Assembly: GCA_029564115.1 (NCBI GenBank)
Contig: JAKQQP010000396.1
Span: 9,011 to 73,010 of the forward strand
Reading direction: 5' to 3'
Source: Candidatus Rifleibacteriota bacterium
GTDB taxonomy: Bacteria; Riflebacteria; Ozemobacteria; Ozemobacterales; Ozemobacteraceae
DNA: 64,000 nucleotides
Below, piece after piece: positions 60,349 through 64,000 of the stretch (the stretch's first letter is position 1; every line of letters starts with the position of its first letter). A program made the position numbers and the translations under genes. Under the pieces are notes generated by a model. The model was given only the letters and a program-made list of their open reading frames with translations, did not search any database and was not told the DNA's origin.

Positions 60349-61494
60349 TCAGATTACTGAAGCACCGTTTTTGTAATCGACTTTGAGATGGGCGGCGATA
60401 GTGGCAGCTACATCCCAGAAACCTTTGCGGGTTCCGAGATTTTTGCCGGTTCGGCCATGCTGGTAGACGAGAAGCGGCACAGCTTCGCGAGTGTGGTCTG
60501 AGCCCTTGTAGGTCGGGTCGCAGCCATGATCAGCGGTGATCAGGAGCAGGTCGTTGTCCTTCATGAGTTTGAGAAAGCCGCCCAGCCAGACGTCAAAGTC
60601 TTCGAGCGCCTTTTTGTAACCGACCACATCGCGTCGATGCCCGAATTTCATGTCGGTATCGACAAGATTGGTAAAGATGAGGCCGCTTTCGACTTTGCTC
60701 ATAGCTTCAACGGTTTTTTGCATGCCATCTTCGTTGCTTTTGGTCGTGACATGGGGTTCAACACCCTGACCGGCAAAAATATCGTAGATTTTTCCGACGC
60801 CGTAAGTGGCAATGCCTTTGGCTTTGAGTATGTCGAGAAGTGTTTCGTCAGGAGTGAGACTGAAGTCGTGGCGGTTGGCAGTGCGGGTATAACTGCCTGA
60901 CTTGCCGGTGAATGGGCGGGCGATGACGCGGGCGGCACCGAGATCTGGTGGTTGCAGCATGTCTCTGGCAATCTGACAGATGCGATAGAGTTCTTCGAGG
61001 GGAATCACGTCTTCGTGGGCAGCGATCTGGAATACCGAGTCGGCGGAGGTGTAAACGATCGGTTTGCCGGTTTTGACATGTTCGTCGCCGAGTTTTTCGA
61101 TGATTTCTGTGCCAGAAGCAGGGTAGTTGCCGAGAGTCTGGCGCCCGATCGCCTTTTCGTATTTCTGCATGAATTCTTTCGGAAAACCATCAGGGAAAAC
61201 CGGAAAGGCGAAATCAAGCTTCGCGCCCATCATTTCCCAGTGGCCGGTGGTGGTGTCTTTGCCGGGCGACAGTTCGTGCATGATGCCATATGAGCCGGTC
61301 GGTTCTTTAACTGCCGGGACGCCTGTGATTTCAGCGATATTGCCGAGACCCATTTTCTGCATGTTCGGAACATTCAGCCCGCCGGCAACTTTTGCCAGAT
61401 TCGGAATGGTGGCGGCGCCGACATCGCCGTATTCGTGCTGATCCGGCATTGGACCGATGCCGGCGCTGTCTAATACTATACATATTGCTCGCAT
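60349..61494 (-). CDS. deoB: Phosphopentomutase
   Basis: DeoB interconverts (deoxy)ribose-1-phosphate and (deoxy)ribose-5-phosphate, linking nucleoside breakdown to sugar metabolism. The 381-residue protein has the alkaline-phosphatase-like fold markers: CIVLDSAGIGPMPD (metal Asp), GKDTTTGHWEMMG (phospho-Thr), FTNLVDTDMKFGHRRD and LLLITADHGCDPTYKGSDHT. It has its own extended -10 promoter and lies just downstream of the rpiB-BMC genes. That suits delivery of deoxyribose-5-phosphate to a microcompartment pathway. Confidence 0.96.
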   Translation of the reverse strand: MRAICIVLDSAGIGPMPDQHEYGDVGAATIPNLAKVAGGLNVPNMQKMGLGNIAEITGVPAVKEPTGSYGIMHELSPGKDTTTGHWEMMGAKLDFAFPVFPDGFPKEFMQKYEKAIGRQTLGNYPASGTEIIEKLGDEHVKTGKPIVYTSADSVFQIAAHEDVIPLEELYRICQIARDMLQPPDLGAARVIARPFTGKSGSYTRTANRHDFSLTPDETLLDILKAKGIATYGVGKIYDIFAGQGVEPHVTTKSNEDGMQKTVEAMSKVESGLIFTNLVDTDMKFGHRRDVVGYKKALEDFDVWLGGFLKLMKDNDLLLITADHGCDPTYKGSDHTREAVPLLVYQHGRTGKNLGTRKGFWDVAATIAAHLKVDYKNGASVI

Positions 61495-61566
61495 TGTATT
61501 TTTCCTTCATTTTTAAGTTCTGGCGGCAAAAACCGTCAGTCTGAATTGCTCTTAATATTACATCAT

Positions 61567-61575
61567 ATTATAGCA
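61567..61575 (-). promoter_or_regulatory. Extended -10 promoter of deoB
   Basis: On the minus strand TGC-TATAAT (61575-61567), about 73 bases before the deoB ATG. No convincing -35 is present, but the TGn extension can compensate. It lies just after the rpiB terminator. Confidence 0.6.
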
Positions 61576-61593
61576 CATATCACCGCTAAAAAT

Positions 61594-61619
61594 AAAAAAC
61601 GCGCCTTTGCAGGCGCGTT
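61594..61619 (-). terminator. Terminator of the pduS-pduT-rpiB transcript
   Basis: AACGCGCC (61598-61605), a 6-base loop and GGCGCGTT (61612-61619). On the minus strand it is followed by a T-run (61599-61594). It lies 23 bases past the rpiB stop. Confidence 0.88.
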
Positions 61620-61641
61620 CAGGCTTGTTGTGAAAAGGTTA

Positions 61642-62097
61642 TTAACGGTTGTTGCGCAGGTCTTCGAGGCGCATAATTTTTTCGACTCGGGCGGCGTGAC
61701 GACCGGGGGCAGGTTCGGTGTTCAGCCAGAGGTCGACGATCTGCTTCATGTAACCACTGCCGATGACCATGCTGCCGAGAGTCAGAACGTTTGCATGGTT
61801 GTGTTCGCGGCTGTTGCGGGCTACATAGAGGTCGTTGCAGCAGGCAGCACGCACCCCTGGCACTTTGTTGGCGGCCATACACGAGCCGATGCCGGCACCA
61901 TCGATGACGATACCAAGGGTGTGTGGGTTCTGAGAGACCGACCAGGCAACGAGAAAGGCGATGTCTGGGTAGTCGACGGCAGTTTCTGAGTGGGTTCCCA
62001 CATCTTCGATTACGTAATTTTTGCTCTGCAGATGCTTTTTGAGCTCTTCTTTGAGCTGAAACCCACCGTGATCGGAACCAATAACGATTTTAGGCAT
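61642..62097 (-). CDS. rpiB: RpiB/LacAB-family sugar-phosphate isomerase, BMC-linked
   Basis: RpiB isomerises ribose-5-phosphate and ribulose-5-phosphate; family members in BMC loci may use other sugar phosphates. The 151-residue protein has KIVIGSDHGGFQLKEELK, the phosphate-binding loop AGIGSCMAANKVPGVRAACC and SREHNHANVLTLGS. The residue equal to the catalytic Cys of E. coli RpiB is Asp66 (GIVIDGAGIG), so chemistry or specificity may differ. The start overlaps the stop of the BMC-T gene by one base (ATGA-like coupling). Confidence 0.88.
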   Translation of the reverse strand: MPKIVIGSDHGGFQLKEELKKHLQSKNYVIEDVGTHSETAVDYPDIAFLVAWSVSQNPHTLGIVIDGAGIGSCMAANKVPGVRAACCNDLYVARNSREHNHANVLTLGSMVIGSGYMKQIVDLWLNTEPAPGRHAARVEKIMRLEDLRNNR

Positions 62098-62654
62098 CAG
62101 ATGAACTCCTGAAACAGTTCGTGACGTGGTCTGGGTATAACGACCGAGTTAACAACCAGGCCCTTTTCTTCGAGAGACTTGAGGCCGGCAGCAACGGCTG
62201 CTTCGACTGCAGCCACATCACCGGTCATGGTGTAAAAAGCTTTGCCGCCGATTGCCATAGCGATGCGTAGTTCACACAGGGTTACATTGGCCGCCTTCAC
62301 CGAAGCATCGGCAGCGAGAATCGTCGAAACGATGTCGAAAGTTTCAATGACCCCGAGAGCTCCGGTGGTGTCTACTTGATTGGTGGCGGTGATGGCCGGG
62401 TAAATCTGTTCGTGCAGGTTGGGAATCACCAGATCATTGACCAGATAGCCCTGACCTGTCTGAATGCCGGCGGCAACGCTGGCTTCGACGGCAGCGACAT
62501 CGCCCCAGACGAGGCAGATGAACTTGCCGGGGCAGACGGTGCGTGACAGCAGCAGTTCGACTGCGGCGGTCTTCAGCATGGTATCGGTTACCAGATAACC
62601 GATGGAAATGCTTGAAAGTTCTACTAATCCTATGGCATTTCGGCTGATGTTCAT
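62097..62654 (-). CDS. pduT: Microcompartment shell protein with tandem BMC domains (PduT-like BMC-T)
   Basis: BMC-T proteins are pseudohexameric shell trimers; PduT carries an Fe-S cluster at its pore. The 185-residue protein has two BMC domains. The first is about 6-90, with TAAVELLLSRTVCPGKF and the pore-proximal Cys41. The second is about 95-185, with ALGVIETFDIVSTILAADAS and KAFYTMTGDVAAVEAAVAAG. The C-terminus SVVIPRPRHELF is PduT-like. The Cys41 position matches PduT Cys38. The start at ATG 62654 has AAGGGAAA upstream. It is coupled to rpiB and follows the PduS-like gene. Confidence 0.92.
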   Translation of the reverse strand: MNISRNAIGLVELSSISIGYLVTDTMLKTAAVELLLSRTVCPGKFICLVWGDVAAVEASVAAGIQTGQGYLVNDLVIPNLHEQIYPAITATNQVDTTGALGVIETFDIVSTILAADASVKAANVTLCELRIAMAIGGKAFYTMTGDVAAVEAAVAAGLKSLEEKGLVVNSVVIPRPRHELFQEFI

Positions 62655-62664
62655 GGTATTTCCC

Positions 62665-63978
62665 TTAATCTCTGGCAATGACGATGGCACGGTCAGTTAT
62701 GGCAGCAATTTTGCCGCTGATGGAGGCATGCAGGGCAGCTCCAAGCTTGCCTTCAGGCACCGCGCCGATCAGCTGGCCGGCTTTTACGGTCTCGCCAGCT
62801 TTAACTACAGGTGTTACCGGCACACCAATGTGCATTTTAAGAGGCAGAGTCACCTTTTCGAATCTCTGAGTGATATCGGTCAAAGGTGCTTTGTGGTTGA
62901 AATCGAGAAGCGCCAGCTTTTTCAGCAGGCGTTCGATAGAAACGCGGCGTGCCTGGCGCATCGGGTGAATCTGCGGCTGGCCTTTGAAGTCGGCCGGTTT
63001 GACACCGCGGCCGAGATGAAACTTTTTCGAGATCATGCACATTTCGCGTGGCGGCAGATCTTCGGGGCAGGAGAACAGCGAGCACAGGCCACATTCACTG
63101 CAGAAAATCGAATCGATGGCATAATCACTTTCGGCATAAGGAGCGAACTGAGCGGTTCGCATCGCCTTGTGCGGCCGAATCGGGTAACCAAGCAGGGCGC
63201 GCGGGCAGAGCTCTGAGCAGTCAGTGCACTGGTCACAGGCTGAGCGTGCGATGCGCGAATTTTTTTTGTCGCCGGCGCTCATCTTGCGAATGAGAACATG
63301 GTCGACAGGCATGGCAATCAGGCCACCGCAGGTTTTGCTGACGATGTCGTTTTCGGGGTCAGAGATCAGTTTGCCCATCATCGGGCCGCCATCGATGATG
63401 CGAAGGCCTTCAGTGCTTTTCAGCCCGGCCAGCGCCAGGGCTTCGCGCACGGTAATGCCGATCGGCACTTCGACGGTGCAGGGGTGGGGCACTTTGCCGG
63501 TGATCGTGAGAAATTTGCTGGTGACTGGGCGATTGCGCCCGATGTTCAGCAGGGTTTCGACGTTCATGACGACGCAACCGATATTGAGCGGAATGCCGCC
63601 GTGCGGAATCAGGCGGCCAGTGGCTTCATAAACCAGCTCATATTCGTCGCCGGCGGGATAAAAATCGCCGAGCGGCAGCATTTTGATGCGTCTGTCAGGA
63701 ATTGCTTTTTCGAGGTATTCGAGCAATTCGTGATACTTTTTCTTGAGGCCGATATAACCGGTTTTGGCGCCGGTCAGATCGATAGAAGCAATCAGGCCTT
63801 TGAAAAAATCAGCGGTGTGATGCTTGAGAATCTCTTTGTCTTTATGCAGCAGCGGTTCGCACTCTGCGGCGTTGACGATCAGGGCGTCGACGTTGCGGGC
63901 CGCCAGTTTAACCTGAGTCGGAAACCCGGCTCCGCCGCAGCCTACCAGGCCAAGATGTGCAAAGTTCTGTTCTGTCAT
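62665..63978 (-). CDS. pduS: PduS-like flavin/Fe-S electron-transfer protein (RnfC/Nqo1 family)
   Basis: PduS-type proteins move electrons from NADH through FMN and Fe-S clusters, reducing cobalamin and probably linking to PduT in the shell. The 437-residue protein begins with the RnfC-like FMN/NADH part (LGLVGCGGAGFPTQVKLAA, VNAAECEPLLHKDKEILKHH) and the SLBB domain. Two four-Cys clusters follow, at 248-258 (CDQCTDCSELCP) and 293-304 (CSECGLCSLFSCP), and a C-terminal biotin-like domain (GVPVTPVVKAGETVKAGQL). It is the first gene of this transcript within the window; more BMC genes may lie upstream, past base 64000. Confidence 0.9.
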   Translation of the reverse strand: MTEQNFAHLGLVGCGGAGFPTQVKLAARNVDALIVNAAECEPLLHKDKEILKHHTADFFKGLIASIDLTGAKTGYIGLKKKYHELLEYLEKAIPDRRIKMLPLGDFYPAGDEYELVYEATGRLIPHGGIPLNIGCVVMNVETLLNIGRNRPVTSKFLTITGKVPHPCTVEVPIGITVREALALAGLKSTEGLRIIDGGPMMGKLISDPENDIVSKTCGGLIAMPVDHVLIRKMSAGDKKNSRIARSACDQCTDCSELCPRALLGYPIRPHKAMRTAQFAPYAESDYAIDSIFCSECGLCSLFSCPEDLPPREMCMISKKFHLGRGVKPADFKGQPQIHPMRQARRVSIERLLKKLALLDFNHKAPLTDITQRFEKVTLPLKMHIGVPVTPVVKAGETVKAGQLIGAVPEGKLGAALHASISGKIAAITDRAIVIARD

Positions 63979-64000
63979 TTCTGCCTCAATTACCAGAAAC

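Overview
The window is a gene-dense bacterial chromosome segment of about 50% GC. The cell is diderm: it encodes a secretin, lipoproteins, a SurA/PpiD-like chaperone and MurJ. Promoters are of the ordinary housekeeping type (TTGACA/TATAAT with 16-18 bp spacers) and TTG starts are common. The block yicC-remA-rpoZ-coaBC-like-priA is arranged as in Firmicutes, while Tad pilus genes and a bacterial microcompartment (BMC) gene set are also present. This mix suits a deep-branching diderm phylum. Candidatus Riflebacteria is my best guess, but it is a low-confidence inference. No rRNA, tRNA, CRISPR array, insertion sequence or prophage was seen.

Layout. 1-4487 (minus): yicC, remA, rpoZ, a degenerate coaBC homologue and a truncated priA; the usual gmk is missing. 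4625-6192 (plus): tatD and tcdA. 6207-10341 (minus): rsmA, an RqcP-like S4 protein and a 979-residue parvulin-type chaperone. 10608-16955: a small Cys/His/Asp-rich secreted protein, murJ, an unknown exported protein, a PHP phosphoesterase, a response-regulator/histidine-kinase hybrid and an RlmD/TrmA-type methyltransferase. 17252-19636 (plus): rpsO and pnp. 19714-28617 (minus): a long probable operon with an exported helical protein, a TPR protein, a presenilin-like (GxGD) membrane protein, dapF, an AMMECR1 protein and four pseudopilin-type or accessory genes. 28936-29319: ridA with a structured leader.

29382-47841 (minus): a Tad/Flp-type pilus cluster. It holds a chain-length-determinant/ATPase fusion, cpaA, cpaB, cpaC, cpaE, cpaF, tadB, tadC, a DUF192 protein, a lipoprotein, two TadE-like pseudopilins and two giant TadG-like paralogues. 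No Flp major pilin gene is visible. 47989-49092: a sugar aminotransferase. 49251-55502 (plus): obgE, a nadD-yqeK fusion, an LCP ligase, queA, tgt and a TPR protein. 55564-60287: three related lipoproteins with a shared GCE(K/N)G(S/T/A)LG N-terminus, flanking a 528-bp divergent intergenic region with a 32-bp x 4 tandem repeat.

60349-63978 (minus): deoB, then rpiB, a PduT-like BMC-T shell protein and a PduS-like flavin/Fe-S protein, which look like the edge of a sugar-phosphate (deoxyribose) BMC locus. Functionally the window joins core information processing (replication restart, ribosome assembly, RNA decay, queuosine) with envelope building (murJ, dapF, LCP, parvulin), surface appendages (Tad and pseudopilins) and the start of a microcompartment pathway. 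The strongest candidates for something new are the presenilin-like protein beside dapF, the TadG paralogues with an apparent amidotransferase-like domain, the degenerate CoaBC and the deoB-linked BMC.
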